64,000 nucleotides of DNA, taken from NCBI RefSeq assembly GCF_905397275.1, contig NZ_CAJPUY010000009.1, forward strand, positions 62,001-126,000. Direction: 5' to 3'. Shown in pieces: positions 1 through 8,898 of this stretch (its first letter is position 1; every line of letters starts with the position of its first letter). The translations under genes were made by a program, and so were the position numbers. Below the pieces are notes generated by a model. The model had not been told where the DNA came from. It worked only from the letters and a program-made list of their open reading frames with translations, and did not search any database. The DNA is from Cupriavidus yeoncheonensis. GTDB taxonomy: Bacteria; Pseudomonadota; Gammaproteobacteria; Burkholderiales; Burkholderiaceae.

Positions 1-102
1 AAGCCGGTGATCCACAAGGTCTTTCCGGCGGCCCAGGCGGCCGAAGCCCACCGCCTGATGGAGTCCAGCGAGCACATCGGCAAGATCGTCCTGACCTGGT
101 AA
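1..102 (+). CDS. NAD(P)H quinone oxidoreductase, C-terminal end (partial)
   Basis: Only the last 33 codons and a TAA stop are in the window. The frame is open from base 1. The end of the protein, with KPVIHKVFP, then AHRLMES and a terminal HIGKIVLTW, is the usual tail of zinc-independent quinone oxidoreductases of the PIG3/QOR family in the MDR superfamily. These enzymes reduce quinones with NAD(P)H in the cytoplasm. The 5' part lies outside the window, so the NADPH-binding domain cannot be checked. It ends 97 bases before tpiA on the same strand. A GC-rich inverted repeat follows the stop, without a T run. Confidence 0.75.
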   Translation, partial: KPVIHKVFPAAQAAEAHRLMESSEHIGKIVLTW

Positions 103-166
103 TTGCCTTGAAGCGTTGCCGCGCGGGGCTGGCCGCGCGCGGTAGCGCCCGTCCCCTGCCGCAAGC

Positions 167-172
167 TACAAT
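167..172 (+). promoter_or_regulatory. Possible -10 box for tpiA
   Basis: TACAAT lies 27 bases before the GTG start of tpiA and is a good match to TATAAT. No recognisable -35 hexamer sits 16-18 bases upstream, so this is a weak call. The segment between the upstream gene and this site holds a GC-rich inverted repeat (CCGCGCG and CGCGCGG arms). Confidence 0.3.
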
Positions 173-199
173 AGCGGGTTTGATTTGGGAGGGGACCCC

Positions 200-937
200 G
201 TGAGACAAAAGCTCGTCATCGGCAACTGGAAGATGCACGGCAGCCTGGCCGCCAACGCCGCGCTGCTCGAGGGAATCAAGGCTGCACCGGCGCGCGCGCG
301 GCTGGCAGTCTGCGCACCTTTCCCCTATCTTGCACAATGCCAGGCGCTGCTGAATGGCTCGCAGGTGGTCTGGGGCGCACAGGATGTGTCCGCCGAGGCG
401 CGCGGTGCCTTCACCGGCGAAGTGGCGGCGTCCATGCTGGGCGAGTTTGGCTGCACCTACGCGCTGGTGGGCCACTCGGAGCGTCGCACTTACCATGCGG
501 AAACCGACGCGGTGGTTGCCGCCAAGGCCCTGCGTGCTCTGGAATTCGGCATCCTGCCGGTGATCTGCGTTGGCGAGACGCTTTCTGAGCGCGAAGCCGG
601 CCAAACCGAGGTCGTCGTGGGTCGTCAGTTGCAGGCGGTCCTCGATGCGCTGTCGGCCGAACAGCTGGGTCGCGTGGTGCTGGCCTACGAGCCGGTCTGG
701 GCGATCGGCACGGGCAAGACTGCGACCAGTGAGCAGGCGCAGGCCGTGCACGCCTTCCTGCGTGGCAAGGTTCGCGAGCGCGACGCCGGCGTGGCCGAGC
801 GCATGGCCATTCTGTACGGCGGCAGTGTTAAGCCGGACAATGCGGTCGAACTGTTTTCCATGTCCGATATCGACGGGGGGCTGATTGGTGGAGCCTCGTT
901 GAAATCGGAAGATTTTCTCGCGATCGGCAACGCCTGA
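200..937 (+). CDS. tpiA: Triosephosphate isomerase
   Basis: Interconverts dihydroxyacetone phosphate and glyceraldehyde 3-phosphate in glycolysis and gluconeogenesis; a cytosolic TIM-barrel dimer. The protein is 245 aa, close to the family's 250. The substrate-binding Asn9 and Lys11 are in GNWKMHG, the catalytic His92 in VGHSERR, the catalytic Glu164 in [12 protein letters not shown], and the phosphate-binding loop in YGGSV near the C-terminus. An in-frame TTG lies at 185, but the GGGAGGGG ribosome-binding site sits just before the GTG at 200. Starting there gives [11 protein letters not shown], the normal family N-terminus. secG follows after 52 bases on the same strand. Confidence 0.96.
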   Translation: MRQKLVIGNWKMHGSLAANAALLEGIKAAPARARLAVCAPFPYLAQCQALLNGSQVVWGAQDVSAEARGAFTGEVAASMLGEFGCTYALVGHSERRTYHAETDAVVAAKALRALEFGILPVICVGETLSEREAGQTEVVVGRQLQAVLDALSAEQLGRVVLAYEPVWAIGTGKTATSEQAQAVHAFLRGKVRERDAGVAERMAILYGGSVKPDNAVELFSMSDIDGGLIGGASLKSEDFLAIGNA

Positions 938-989
938 ATGCCTGTCGCGCCGGACATCCGATCAGGCAAGTAACGCAAACTTTATCCAA

Positions 990-1355
990 ATGGCAATTTT
1001 CAAGACATTGTTGGTACTGGTGCAGGTGTTGTCGGCGCTGGGCGTCATCGGCCTGGTGCTGATTCAGCACGGCAAGGGTGCCGATGTGGGTGCGGCGTTC
1101 GGGTCAGGTGCTTCGGGCAGCCTGTTCGGCGCGACGGGTTCCGCAAACTTCCTGTCGCGTACGACTGCGGTGCTGGCGACGCTGTTCTTCATCTGTACGC
1201 TGAGCTTGACGCTGATGGGCAACTACAAGCCTGCCGCGTCGCTGGGCGTGATGGGCTCGGCCCCGGCTTCCGCGCCGGCTGCGGCTGGTGCTTCGGCGCC
1301 TGCAGCAGCGGCTGCGGATGCCTCGGCTCCGGCTGCACCTGCTGTTCCGAAATAA
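990..1355 (+). CDS. secG: Protein-export membrane protein SecG
   Basis: Small subunit of the SecYEG translocon in the inner membrane. The protein is 121 aa with two hydrophobic helices (about residues 2-22 and 52-74). Between them is the conserved cytoplasmic loop, with HGKGADVGAAFGSGASGS followed by LFG. The last 35 residues are almost only Ala, Pro and Ser with a final Lys, a low-complexity tail common in betaproteobacterial SecG. The tpiA-secG-tRNA-Leu-nuo order is typical of Burkholderiales and supports the call. Confidence 0.93.
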   Translation: MAIFKTLLVLVQVLSALGVIGLVLIQHGKGADVGAAFGSGASGSLFGATGSANFLSRTTAVLATLFFICTLSLTLMGNYKPAASLGVMGSAPASAPAAAGASAPAAAAADASAPAAPAVPK

Positions 1356-1390
1356 TCGAGCGGCCTTGTATTCGATTCCTGATTTTTTTT
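1354..1390 (+). terminator. Weak intrinsic terminator after secG
   Basis: AATCGA (1354-1359) can pair with TCGATT (1372-1377) across a 12-base loop. A run of eight T follows five bases later. The stem is short and AT-rich and the T run is not directly adjacent, so termination would be partial at best. Confidence 0.35.
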
Positions 1391-1401
1391 GCAGTTGTGC
1401 G

Positions 1402-1430
1402 TTGAACAATGCAGCAAAGCGGGTTAGAAT
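1402..1430 (+). promoter_or_regulatory. Sigma-70 type promoter before tRNA-Leu
   Basis: TTGAAC (1402-1407) and TAGAAT (1425-1430) are separated by exactly 17 bases, and each matches consensus at five of six positions. The predicted transcript starts near 1437, leaving a leader of about 105 bases before the tRNA. That leader contains a small hairpin (CCCC, AGCGAT loop, GGGG at about 1450-1463). This promoter may drive tRNA-Leu alone or tRNA-Leu together with nuoA. Confidence 0.6.
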
Positions 1431-1541
1431 CCAAGGCTTGAAACGATTCCCCAGCGATGGGGCTTAAGCAAAGGCAAAAGCCTCTGCAAAAGCTCTGAAG
1501 GGCCTGAAAACCCGGCGCCAGGCAATATTGTTTCTCCCCCA

Positions 1542-1626
1542 GCCGACGTGGTGAAATTGGTAGACACGCTATCTTGAGGGGGTAGTGGCGAAAGCTGTGC
1601 GAGTTCGAGTCTCGCCGTCGGCACCA
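1542..1626 (+). tRNA. tRNA-Leu (anticodon GAG)
   Basis: An 85-base class II tRNA with encoded CCA. The acceptor arm pairs GCCGACG with CGTCGGC. The anticodon arm is CTATC, loop TTGAGGG, GGTAG, giving anticodon GAG, which reads CUC and CUU. The T arm is GCGAG, TTCGAGT, CTCGC, and the variable arm is long as expected for leucine. The sequence closely resembles E. coli leuU. It lies between secG and nuoA on the same strand. Confidence 0.96.
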
Positions 1627-1637
1627 AAAAACTTGAT

Positions 1638-1679
1638 CGAAGTCCGCTGCCGGGCAATGCTCCTGGCAAGGGGACTTCG
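1638..1679 (+). other. Strong stem-loop between tRNA-Leu and nuoA
   Basis: CGAAGTCC (1638-1645) pairs with GGACTTCG (1672-1679). An inner stem, TGCC with GGCA (1648-1651 and 1665-1668) plus GG with CC, closes a small loop. No T run follows, so it is not a classical terminator. It could be a processing site that separates the tRNA from nuo mRNA, or an attenuator. The rest of 1627-1790 shows no good promoter. A TTGACA at 1759-1764 has no -10 partner at the right distance. Confidence 0.5.
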
Positions 1680-1790
1680 GCAATCCGCAAGGCGGCGCGC
1701 CGGAGGTTTCGGCATAGCGCCTGGGGTGGGCAACAGGACGCCGCTTCAGCTGGTGCTGTTGACAACATTCCAGATAAGGCTGGCCGTACC

Positions 1791-2150
1791 TTGACACTCG
1801 AAGCCTACTTCCCCGTTCTCATCTTCATCATCTTCGGCGTTGTGCTCGGCATAGCGTTGATGTCGATTGGTCGGATTCTCGGCCCGAACAAACCAGATCC
1901 CGCGAAGCTGTCGCCGTACGAGTGCGGCTTCGAAGCGTTCGAGGACGCGCGCATGAAGTTCGACGTGCGCTACTACCTCATCGCCATCCTTTTTATCCTG
2001 TTCGATCTCGAAACCGCCTTCCTTTTCCCGTGGGGCGTCGCCCTGAGGGATATCGGCTGGGCGGGATTCATCGCCATGGGCGTGTTTCTGCTGGAATTCA
2101 TCGTGGGCTTCGTCTACATCTGGAAAAAGGGCGCGCTCGATTGGGAGTGA
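1791..2150 (+). CDS. nuoA: NADH-quinone oxidoreductase subunit A
   Basis: Membrane subunit of complex I (NDH-1), located near the quinone-binding junction. The protein is 119 aa with three transmembrane helices (about 8-28, 62-84, 89-110). The conserved loop [20 protein letters not shown] lies between the first two helices. The start is a TTG with only a weak AAGG-like site upstream, and no better in-frame ATG gives the full first helix. It is the first gene of a complete nuoA-N operon, and nuoB starts 6 bases after its stop. Confidence 0.95.
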   Translation: MTLEAYFPVLIFIIFGVVLGIALMSIGRILGPNKPDPAKLSPYECGFEAFEDARMKFDVRYYLIAILFILFDLETAFLFPWGVALRDIGWAGFIAMGVFLLEFIVGFVYIWKKGALDWE

Positions 2151-2156
2151 TGTGAA

Positions 2157-2639
2157 ATGGCAATCGAAGGCGTTCTCAACGAAGGCTTTGTCACGACTAC
2201 CGCTGACAAGCTGATCAACTGGACCCGCACCGGGTCGCTGTGGCCGATGACCTTCGGCCTGGCCTGCTGTGCCGTGGAAATGATGCATGCCGGCGCCGCG
2301 CGCTACGACCTGGACCGCTTCGGCGTGGTGTTCCGCCCGTCGCCGCGCCAGTCGGACGTGATGATCGTGGCCGGCACGCTGTGCAACAAGATGGCGCCCG
2401 CGCTGCGCAAGGTCTACGACCAGATGGCCGAGCCGCGCTGGGTGATCTCGATGGGCTCTTGCGCCAATGGCGGCGGCTACTACCACTATTCGTATTCGGT
2501 GGTGCGCGGCTGCGACCGCATCGTGCCGGTGGACATCTACGTGCCGGGCTGCCCGCCCACGGCCGAAGCGCTGATCTACGGCGTGATCCAGCTGCAGAAC
2601 AAGATCAAGCGTACCAACACCATCGCGCGCAAGGGCTGA
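2157..2639 (+). CDS. nuoB: NADH-quinone oxidoreductase subunit B
   Basis: Peripheral-arm subunit carrying the terminal [4Fe-4S] cluster N2, which reduces quinone. The protein is 160 aa. The four ligands are visible: the adjacent pair Cys37-Cys38 in GLACCAVEM, Cys102 in MGSCANGGG, and Cys132 in [18 protein letters not shown] ribosome-binding site overlaps the end of nuoA. nuoC starts one base after the stop, pointing to translational coupling. Confidence 0.97.
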   Translation: MAIEGVLNEGFVTTTADKLINWTRTGSLWPMTFGLACCAVEMMHAGAARYDLDRFGVVFRPSPRQSDVMIVAGTLCNKMAPALRKVYDQMAEPRWVISMGSCANGGGYYHYSYSVVRGCDRIVPVDIYVPGCPPTAEALIYGVIQLQNKIKRTNTIARKG

Positions 2640-2640
2640 C

Positions 2641-3240
2641 ATGGCGAAGCTTGAGACCCTGAAGGCCGCGCTCGAGAAAGCTCTCGGCAAGCGCGTGCAG
2701 AAACTGATCGAGGCGACCGGCGAACTGACGCTGATCGTCAAGGCTGACGACTACCTGGAAACGGCCCGCATCCTGCGCGACGATCCCACGCTGCGTTTCG
2801 AGCAGCTGATCGACCTGTGCGGCGTGGACTATTCCGAGTACGGTAATGGCGCCTGGGACGGCCTGCGTTTCGCCGCGGTATCGCACCTGCTGTCCGTGAC
2901 CCACAACTGGCGCGTGCGTGTGCGCGTGTTTGCTCCGGATGATGATTTCCCGGTCGTGCCGTCGGTGATCGACGTGTGGAATTCGGTCAACTGGTTCGAG
3001 CGTGAAGCCTTCGATTTCTACGGCATCGTGTTCGAAGGCCACCCGGACCTGCGCCGCATCCTGACCGACTACGGCTTTGTCGGCCATCCGTTCCGCAAGG
3101 ATTTCCCGACCTCGGGTTACGTGGAAATGCGTTATGACCCGGAGCAGAAGCGGGTCATCTACCAGCCGGTCACGATCGAGCCCCGCGAAATCACGCCGCG
3201 CGTGATCCGCGAGGAAAACTACGGCGGCACGCAGCACTGA
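2641..3240 (+). CDS. nuoC: NADH-quinone oxidoreductase subunit C
   Basis: The 30-kDa-type subunit of the complex I peripheral arm. It has no cofactor and scaffolds NuoB and NuoD. The protein is 199 aa. The family signature runs [20 protein letters not shown], then [19 protein letters not shown], at about residues 120-160. It is separate from nuoD, unlike the fused NuoCD of E. coli and as in most betaproteobacteria. nuoD starts 9 bases downstream. Confidence 0.97.
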   Translation: MAKLETLKAALEKALGKRVQKLIEATGELTLIVKADDYLETARILRDDPTLRFEQLIDLCGVDYSEYGNGAWDGLRFAAVSHLLSVTHNWRVRVRVFAPDDDFPVVPSVIDVWNSVNWFEREAFDFYGIVFEGHPDLRRILTDYGFVGHPFRKDFPTSGYVEMRYDPEQKRVIYQPVTIEPREITPRVIREENYGGTQH

Positions 3241-3249
3241 TAACGCGCC

Positions 3250-4503
3250 ATGGCAGATATCAAGAATTACACCCTGAACTTCGGCCCGCAGCACCCGGCC
3301 GCACACGGCGTGCTGCGCCTGGTGCTGGAGCTGGACGGCGAAGTGATCCAGCGCGCTGACCCGCACATTGGCCTGCTGCATCGTGCCACCGAAAAGCTGG
3401 CCGAGCAGAAGAGCTGGATCCAGAACGTTCCCTACATGGACCGTCTCGACTATGTGTCGATGATGTCCAACGAACACGCCTACGTGATGGCAATCGAGCG
3501 GCTGCTCGGCATTGATGTGCCGATCCGCGCGCAGTACATCCGCGTGATGTTCGACGAAATCACCCGCCTGCTGAACCACCTGATGTGGATCGGCGCGCAT
3601 GCGCTCGACGTGGGCGCCATGGCGGTGTTCCTCTACGCTTTCCGCGAGCGCGAGGACATGTTCGACATGTACGAGGCGGTGTCGGGCGCGCGCATGCACG
3701 CGGCCTACTACCGTCCGGGCGGCGTCTATCGCGACCTGCCTGACACAATGCCGCAATATCGGGCATCCAAGGTTCACAACGAGCGTGCCATCAAGGTCAT
3801 GAACGAAGCGCGTTCGGGCTCGCTGCTGGACTTCATCGAGGACTTCACCAACCGGTTCCCGAAGTACGTCGACGAGTACGAGACCCTGCTGACCGACAAC
3901 CGGATCTGGAAACAGCGCCTGGTGGATATCGGCGTGGTGAGCCCGGAGCGTGCGCTGCAGATGGGCTTCACCGGCCCGATGCTGCGTGGTTCGGGCATTG
4001 CCTGGGACCTGCGCAAGAAGCAGCCGTACGAGGTGTACGACAAGCTGGACTTCGATGTGCCGGTGGGCGTGGGCGGCGACTGCTACGCGCGTTACCTCGT
4101 GCGTATCGAGGAAATGCGCCAGTCCAACCACCTCATCAAGCAGTGCATCGAATGGCTGCGCCGCAATCCGGGCCCCGTGATCACGGACAACCACAAGGTT
4201 GCGCCGCCGTCGCGGGTGGACATGAAATCGAACATGGAAGAGCTGATCCACCACTTCAAGCTGTTCACCGAAGGCATTCACGTGCCCGAAGGCGAGGCTT
4301 ATGCAGCGGTTGAGCATCCGAAGGGTGAATTCGGCATCTATGCGATCTCGGACGGCGCGAACAAGCCTTATCGCCTGAAGATTCGCGCGCCCGGCTATGC
4401 GCACCTGGCCGCCCTGGACGAGATGGCCAAGGGACACATGATTGCTGACGCGGTGACGATCATCGGTACGCAGGACATCGTCTTCGGCGAAATCGACCGC
4501 TAA
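3250..4503 (+). CDS. nuoD: NADH-quinone oxidoreductase subunit D
   Basis: The 49-kDa-type subunit, which together with NuoB forms the quinone pocket; it is evolutionarily related to the large subunit of [NiFe] hydrogenases. The protein is 417 aa. The N-terminal [15 protein letters not shown] carries the conserved His of the quinone site. [32 protein letters not shown] and the C-terminal DIVFGEIDR are all present. The gap to the next nuo gene is unusually long for this operon at 176 bases. Confidence 0.97.
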   Translation: MADIKNYTLNFGPQHPAAHGVLRLVLELDGEVIQRADPHIGLLHRATEKLAEQKSWIQNVPYMDRLDYVSMMSNEHAYVMAIERLLGIDVPIRAQYIRVMFDEITRLLNHLMWIGAHALDVGAMAVFLYAFREREDMFDMYEAVSGARMHAAYYRPGGVYRDLPDTMPQYRASKVHNERAIKVMNEARSGSLLDFIEDFTNRFPKYVDEYETLLTDNRIWKQRLVDIGVVSPERALQMGFTGPMLRGSGIAWDLRKKQPYEVYDKLDFDVPVGVGGDCYARYLVRIEEMRQSNHLIKQCIEWLRRNPGPVITDNHKVAPPSRVDMKSNMEELIHHFKLFTEGIHVPEGEAYAAVEHPKGEFGIYAISDGANKPYRLKIRAPGYAHLAALDEMAKGHMIADAVTIIGTQDIVFGEIDR

Positions 4504-4679
4504 TCACGGACCGCCGGCCCGGACGACGATCCGGGCGCTTTCCTGCCGCGATGGCAGGGAGCGGCGGGGAAACCCGCGGCGGAACGGCAGGGCCTCAGGC
4601 CCGCCGGCGGAACAGGCAGCGACGGCTGCAAAACCTGCGGAGGCAAGCCCCGGTACGCTGCCTCCGCCGTTTTACTGCA
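4504..4679 (+). other. Structured nuoD-nuoE intergenic segment
   Basis: This 176-base gap holds several inverted repeats in series. They include CCCGGA/TCCGGG (about 4518-4535), CCTGCC/GGCAGG (about 4543-4559), GGGCC/GGCCC (about 4590-4602) and a nine-base stem GCGGAGGCA/TGCCTCCGC (4637-4645 with 4659-4667). The last stem ends 12 bases before the nuoE ATG, which has no clear ribosome-binding site of its own. No T run follows any stem. Confidence 0.5.
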
Positions 4680-5186
4680 ATGACCATGCTATCAGCAGAA
4701 GCTCTCAAGGAAATCGATCGCGCGATCGCGAAGTATCCGGCCGACCAGAAGCAGTCGGCCGTGATGGCGGCGCTTGCCGTGGCGCAGGGCGAGGTGGGTT
4801 GGGTTTCCCCCGAAGTCATGCAGTTCGTCGCCAGCTACCTCGACATGCCGCCCGTGTGGGTGGAAGAGGTGGCGACCTTCTACAACATGTACGACACCAA
4901 GCCGGTGGGCAAGTACAAGCTCGCCGTCTGCACCAACCTGCCGTGCGCCCTGTCGGGCGGCGAGCGGGCCGGCGAGTACCTCAAGCGCAAACTCGGCATC
5001 GACTACAACGAGACCACTGCCGACGGCTGCTTCACCCTGAAAGAGGGTGAGTGCATGGGCGCCTGCGGCGACGCGCCGGTAATGATCGTCAACAATACCC
5101 GCATGTGCAGCTTCATGAGCGACGACAAGCTCGACGCGCTGGTCGAAGAGCTGAAGGCCGACGCTGCCGCCAAGGGGGCAAAGTAA
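4680..5186 (+). CDS. nuoE: NADH-quinone oxidoreductase subunit E
   Basis: The 24-kDa-type subunit of the NADH dehydrogenase module, carrying [2Fe-2S] cluster N1a. The protein is 168 aa, normal for the family. The thioredoxin-like fold has ligands Cys84 and Cys89 (CTNLPC) and Cys125 and Cys129 (CMGAC). The frame is open back to an ATG at 4551, but the extra 43 residues are Arg-rich and unlike any NuoE. The ATG at 4680 gives the family N-terminus [14 protein letters not shown] second in-frame ATG lies two codons later. nuoF starts one base after the stop. Confidence 0.95.
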   Translation: MTMLSAEALKEIDRAIAKYPADQKQSAVMAALAVAQGEVGWVSPEVMQFVASYLDMPPVWVEEVATFYNMYDTKPVGKYKLAVCTNLPCALSGGERAGEYLKRKLGIDYNETTADGCFTLKEGECMGACGDAPVMIVNNTRMCSFMSDDKLDALVEELKADAAAKGAK

Positions 5187-5187
5187 C

Positions 5188-6483
5188 ATGACCTCTCTGC
5201 ACGACCGCCACATCCAGCCGCTGATCCTGGCCGGCCTGGACGGCAAGAACTGGCACCTGGAAGACTACGTCAAGCGTGGTGGCTACCAGCAGCTCAAGCG
5301 CATCCTGACCGAGAAGATCCCGCCCGAGCAGGTGATCGCCGACGTCAAGGCCTCGGGCCTGCGCGGCCGCGGAGGCGCTGGCTTCCCGACCGGCCTGAAG
5401 TGGAGCTTCATGCCGCGTACGTTCCCCGGCCAGAAGTACCTCGTCTGCAATACCGATGAGGGCGAGCCCGGTACGTTCAAGGACCGCGACATCATCCGGT
5501 TCAACCCGCACTCGCTGATCGAGGGCATGGCCATCGGCGCGTACGCGATGGGCATCACCGTGGGCTACAACTACATCCACGGCGAGATCTGGAACGAATA
5601 CAAGATCTTCGAGGAAGCCCTCGAAGAAGCGCGCGCCGCCGGCTTTCTCGGCGACAACATCCTGGGTTCGGGTTTCAGCTTCCAGCTGCATGCCCACCAC
5701 GGATACGGCGCCTATATCTGCGGCGAGGAAACCGCGCTGCTCGAATCGCTGGAAGGCAAGAAAGGCCAGCCGCGTTTCAAGCCGCCGTTCCCGGCGAGCT
5801 TCGGCCTGTACGGCAAGCCGACCACCATCAACAACACCGAGACGTTTGCCGCGGTGCCGTTCCTGCTGGCCATGGGCCCGGAGAACTACCTGAAGCTCGG
5901 CAAGCCGAACAACGGCGGCACCAAGATCTTCTCGATCTCCGGCGACGTCGAGCGTCCGGGCAACTACGAGATCCCGCTGGGCACGCCGTTCGCCAAGCTG
6001 CTGGAACTGGCCGGCGGCATGCGTGGTGGCAAGCGCATCAAGGCGGTGATCCCGGGCGGCTCGTCCGCACCGGTGGTGCCGGGCGAGATGATGATGGCGT
6101 CCGACATGGACTACGACTCGATCGCCAAGGCCGGCTCGATGCTGGGCTCGGGCGCCGTGATCGTCATGGACGAGACGCGCTGCATGGTGCGCTCGCTGCT
6201 GCGCCTGTCGTATTTCTATTTTGAAGAGTCGTGCGGCCAGTGCACGCCGTGCCGAGAAGGCACCGGCTGGCTCTACCGCATGGTCAATCGCATCGAACAC
6301 GGAGAAGGGCGCCAGGAAGACCTGGACCTGCTCAACAACGTCGCGGAAAACATCATGGGCCGCACCATCTGCGCGCTCGGCGATGCCGCGGCGATGCCGG
6401 TCCGCGGCATGCTCAAGCACTACTGGAAAGAGTTCGAATATCACGTCGAACACAAGCAGTGCATGGTTCCGGCCTACATCTAA
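5188..6483 (+). CDS. nuoF: NADH-quinone oxidoreductase subunit F
   Basis: The 51-kDa-type subunit that binds NADH and FMN and holds [4Fe-4S] cluster N3. The protein is 431 aa. The nucleotide-binding glycine motif is [13 protein letters not shown] near residue 65, and the FMN/NADH region includes [13 protein letters not shown]. The N3 ligands are Cys349, Cys352 and Cys355 in [11 protein letters not shown], and Cys395 in CALGD. It lies between nuoE and nuoG in the operon. Confidence 0.97.
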   Translation: MTSLHDRHIQPLILAGLDGKNWHLEDYVKRGGYQQLKRILTEKIPPEQVIADVKASGLRGRGGAGFPTGLKWSFMPRTFPGQKYLVCNTDEGEPGTFKDRDIIRFNPHSLIEGMAIGAYAMGITVGYNYIHGEIWNEYKIFEEALEEARAAGFLGDNILGSGFSFQLHAHHGYGAYICGEETALLESLEGKKGQPRFKPPFPASFGLYGKPTTINNTETFAAVPFLLAMGPENYLKLGKPNNGGTKIFSISGDVERPGNYEIPLGTPFAKLLELAGGMRGGKRIKAVIPGGSSAPVVPGEMMMASDMDYDSIAKAGSMLGSGAVIVMDETRCMVRSLLRLSYFYFEESCGQCTPCREGTGWLYRMVNRIEHGEGRQEDLDLLNNVAENIMGRTICALGDAAAMPVRGMLKHYWKEFEYHVEHKQCMVPAYI

Positions 6484-6495
6484 GCGTGGCAGAAC

Positions 6496-8871
6496 ATGGT
6501 TGAACTCGAGATCGACGGCAAGAAGGTAGAGGTTGCAGAAGGCAGCCTCGTGATGGAAGCCGCCCGCAAGCTGGGCACCTACATCCCGCACTTCTGCTAC
6601 CACCGCAAACTGTCCATCGCGGCGAACTGCCGCATGTGCCTGGTTGAAGTTGAAAAGGCGCCCAAGGCGCTGCCCGCCTGCGCCACCCCCGTGACGCCTG
6701 GCATGAAGGTCTTCACCAATTCGGAGAAGGCAGTCAAGGCACAGAAGTCCGTGATGGAATTCCTGCTGATCAACCACCCGCTCGACTGCCCGATCTGCGA
6801 TCAGGGCGGCGAATGCCAGCTGCAGGATCTGGCCGTGGGCTACGGTGCATCGGAGTCGCGCTACAAGGAAGAGAAGCGCGTGGTGTTCCACAAGAACGTG
6901 GGCCCGCTGATCTCCATGGAGGAGATGACCCGCTGCATCCACTGCACCCGCTGCGTGCGCTTCGGCCAGGAAGTGGCCGGCGTGATGGAGCTGGGCATGC
7001 TGAACCGCGGCGAGCACTCGGAAATCACGACGTTCGTCGGCCAGACCGTGGATTCGGAACTGTCCGGCAACATGATCGACCTGTGCCCGGTCGGCGCGCT
7101 GACCAGCAAGCCGTTCCGCTACTCGGCCCGTACCTGGGAACTGGCTCGCCGCAAGTCGGTGTCGCCGCACGACGGCCTCGGTGCCAACCTCGTGGTCCAG
7201 AGCAAGAACCAGCGCGTCATGCGCGTGCTGCCGCTGGAGAACGAGGACGTCAACGAGTGCTGGATCTCGGACAAGGACCGCTTCTCGTATGAAGGCCTGA
7301 ACAGCGCCGACCGCCTGACCCGCCCGCTGCTGAAGCAGGGTGGCCAGTGGATCGAAACCGACTGGCAGACCGCGCTCGAATACGTGGCCAACGGCCTGGC
7401 GAGCATCAAGCGCGACCATGGCGCCGACCAGATCGCCGCGCTGGCGAGCCCGCACAGCACGCTCGAAGAGCTGTACCTGCTGGGCAAGCTGATGCGTGGC
7501 CTGGGCAGCGACAACATCGACTTCCGCCTGCGCCAATCCGATTTCTCGGCAGCCCTGAAGGGTGCGCCGTGGCTCGGCATGCCGGTGGCTGATGTATCCA
7601 CGCTGCAACGCGTGCTGGTGATCGGCTCGTCGCTGCGCAAGGACCACCCGCTGCTGGCTTCGCGCCTGCGCCAGGCTGGCAAGAAGGGAGCCCGCGTAGC
7701 GGTGCTCGGCGCCGGCGGTGAAGACCTGCTGATGCCGCTGGCCGCCCGCATCGACGTTGCGCCGTCGGGCTGGACTGCAGCGCTGGCCGGTGTTGCCAGC
7801 GCCGTGGCAAAGGCCAAGGGCGTTGCCGCGCCTGCCGGCACCGAAGGCTTTGATGGTGGCGAGGCTGCCCGCAAGGCCGCGGAAGCGCTGCTGTCGGGCG
7901 AGCGCCGTGCCGTGTTCCTCGGCAACGAGGCCGTGCGTCACCCGCAATTCGCCGCGCTGCACGCGCTGGCACAGTGGATCGCGACGGAAACCGGCGCCAC
8001 GCTGGGCTTCCTGACCGAGGCCGCGAACACGGTCGGCGGTCATATCGCCGGCGCGCTGCCGGCGCAGGGCGGTGCCAATGCCCAGGCGATGCTGGAGTCG
8101 CCGCGCAAGGCTTACGTGCTGCTCAATACCGAACCCGAGTTCGACGCCGCCGATCCGCGCAAGGCCCTAGCCGCGCTGGGCCAGGCTGGCACCGTGGTGG
8201 TACTGTCGCCGTTCCGCTCGGAAGCGGCCATGCAGTATGCCGACGTGATCCTGCCGGTCACGCCGTTCACGGAAACCGCGGGCACCTTCGTCAATTGCGA
8301 AGGTCTGGCGCAGAGCTTCAACGGTGTCGTGCGCGCGCTCGGCGAGTCGCGTCCGGGCTGGAAGGTCCTGCGCGTGCTGGGCAACCTGCTGGACGTCGCC
8401 GGTTTCGATTACGACAGCGCGGAAGCCGTTCGTGCCGAAGTCCTGGCCGCGCCGGTTGCGCCGCAACTAAGCAATGCCACCGACGCGCCGATCCGCGTGA
8501 CCGCGGCCGCTGCCAATGGCATCGAGCGGATTGCCGACGTGCCGATCTACCACGCCGACCCGATCGTGCGCCGCGCCGAATCGCTGCAGCTGACCGCCGC
8601 GGCCCGCCGCGCGCAGCAGGTGGCGCTGTCGGCCGACCTGTTCGCCGGCCTGGGTATCCAGTCGGGCGATCCGGTCCGCGTGACGCAGGGCGAGGGTAGC
8701 GTGGTGCTGCCGGGGGTGCTGGAAAACACGCTGCCGGCCAACACCGTGCGTGTCCCGGCCGCGACGCCGGCCGCAGTGAGCCTTGGTGCCATGTTCGGCA
8801 CGGTCAAGGTCGAGAAGGCTGTGGACCTGTCGGCGGGCCAGAAGGCTGCAGCAGCAGCCGGGACGGCCTGA
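6496..8871 (+). CDS. nuoG: NADH-quinone oxidoreductase subunit G
   Basis: The 75-kDa-type subunit with a molybdopterin-oxidoreductase-like C-terminal region. The protein is 791 aa, shorter than the roughly 900 aa of E. coli NuoG. N-terminal ligands are clear: N1b with Cys34, Cys45, Cys48 and Cys62; N5 with His94, Cys98, Cys101 and Cys107; N4 with Cys147, Cys150, Cys153 and Cys197. The CxxCxxxC motif for the extra cluster N7 is absent; the matching stretch reads VSPHDGLGANLVVQ. Electron transfer from N3 to N2 should be intact. nuoH follows after 27 bases. Confidence 0.96.
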   Translation: MVELEIDGKKVEVAEGSLVMEAARKLGTYIPHFCYHRKLSIAANCRMCLVEVEKAPKALPACATPVTPGMKVFTNSEKAVKAQKSVMEFLLINHPLDCPICDQGGECQLQDLAVGYGASESRYKEEKRVVFHKNVGPLISMEEMTRCIHCTRCVRFGQEVAGVMELGMLNRGEHSEITTFVGQTVDSELSGNMIDLCPVGALTSKPFRYSARTWELARRKSVSPHDGLGANLVVQSKNQRVMRVLPLENEDVNECWISDKDRFSYEGLNSADRLTRPLLKQGGQWIETDWQTALEYVANGLASIKRDHGADQIAALASPHSTLEELYLLGKLMRGLGSDNIDFRLRQSDFSAALKGAPWLGMPVADVSTLQRVLVIGSSLRKDHPLLASRLRQAGKKGARVAVLGAGGEDLLMPLAARIDVAPSGWTAALAGVASAVAKAKGVAAPAGTEGFDGGEAARKAAEALLSGERRAVFLGNEAVRHPQFAALHALAQWIATETGATLGFLTEAANTVGGHIAGALPAQGGANAQAMLESPRKAYVLLNTEPEFDAADPRKALAALGQAGTVVVLSPFRSEAAMQYADVILPVTPFTETAGTFVNCEGLAQSFNGVVRALGESRPGWKVLRVLGNLLDVAGFDYDSAEAVRAEVLAAPVAPQLSNATDAPIRVTAAAANGIERIADVPIYHADPIVRRAESLQLTAAARRAQQVALSADLFAGLGIQSGDPVRVTQGEGSVVLPGVLENTLPANTVRVPAATPAAVSLGAMFGTVKVEKAVDLSAGQKAAAAAGTA

Positions 8872-8898
8872 GCCATACAAGAATAGCGAGAACGCAAC

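Noticed and set aside
1759..1764. TTGACA as -35 of a nuoA promoter
   Set aside because: No -10-like hexamer lies 16-18 bases downstream (GGCCGT region), and the nuoA start is too close.
2605..4437. 610-codon minus-strand open frame opposite nuoC and nuoD
   Set aside because: No ribosome-binding site or known domain; the opposite strand has intact nuoC and nuoD.
5113..8043. Very long open frame on the minus strand (976 codons) opposite nuoF and nuoG
   Set aside because: It is the mirror of GC-rich plus-strand codons. The protein is His/Arg/Ala-rich without domains, while the plus strand encodes complete NuoF and NuoG.
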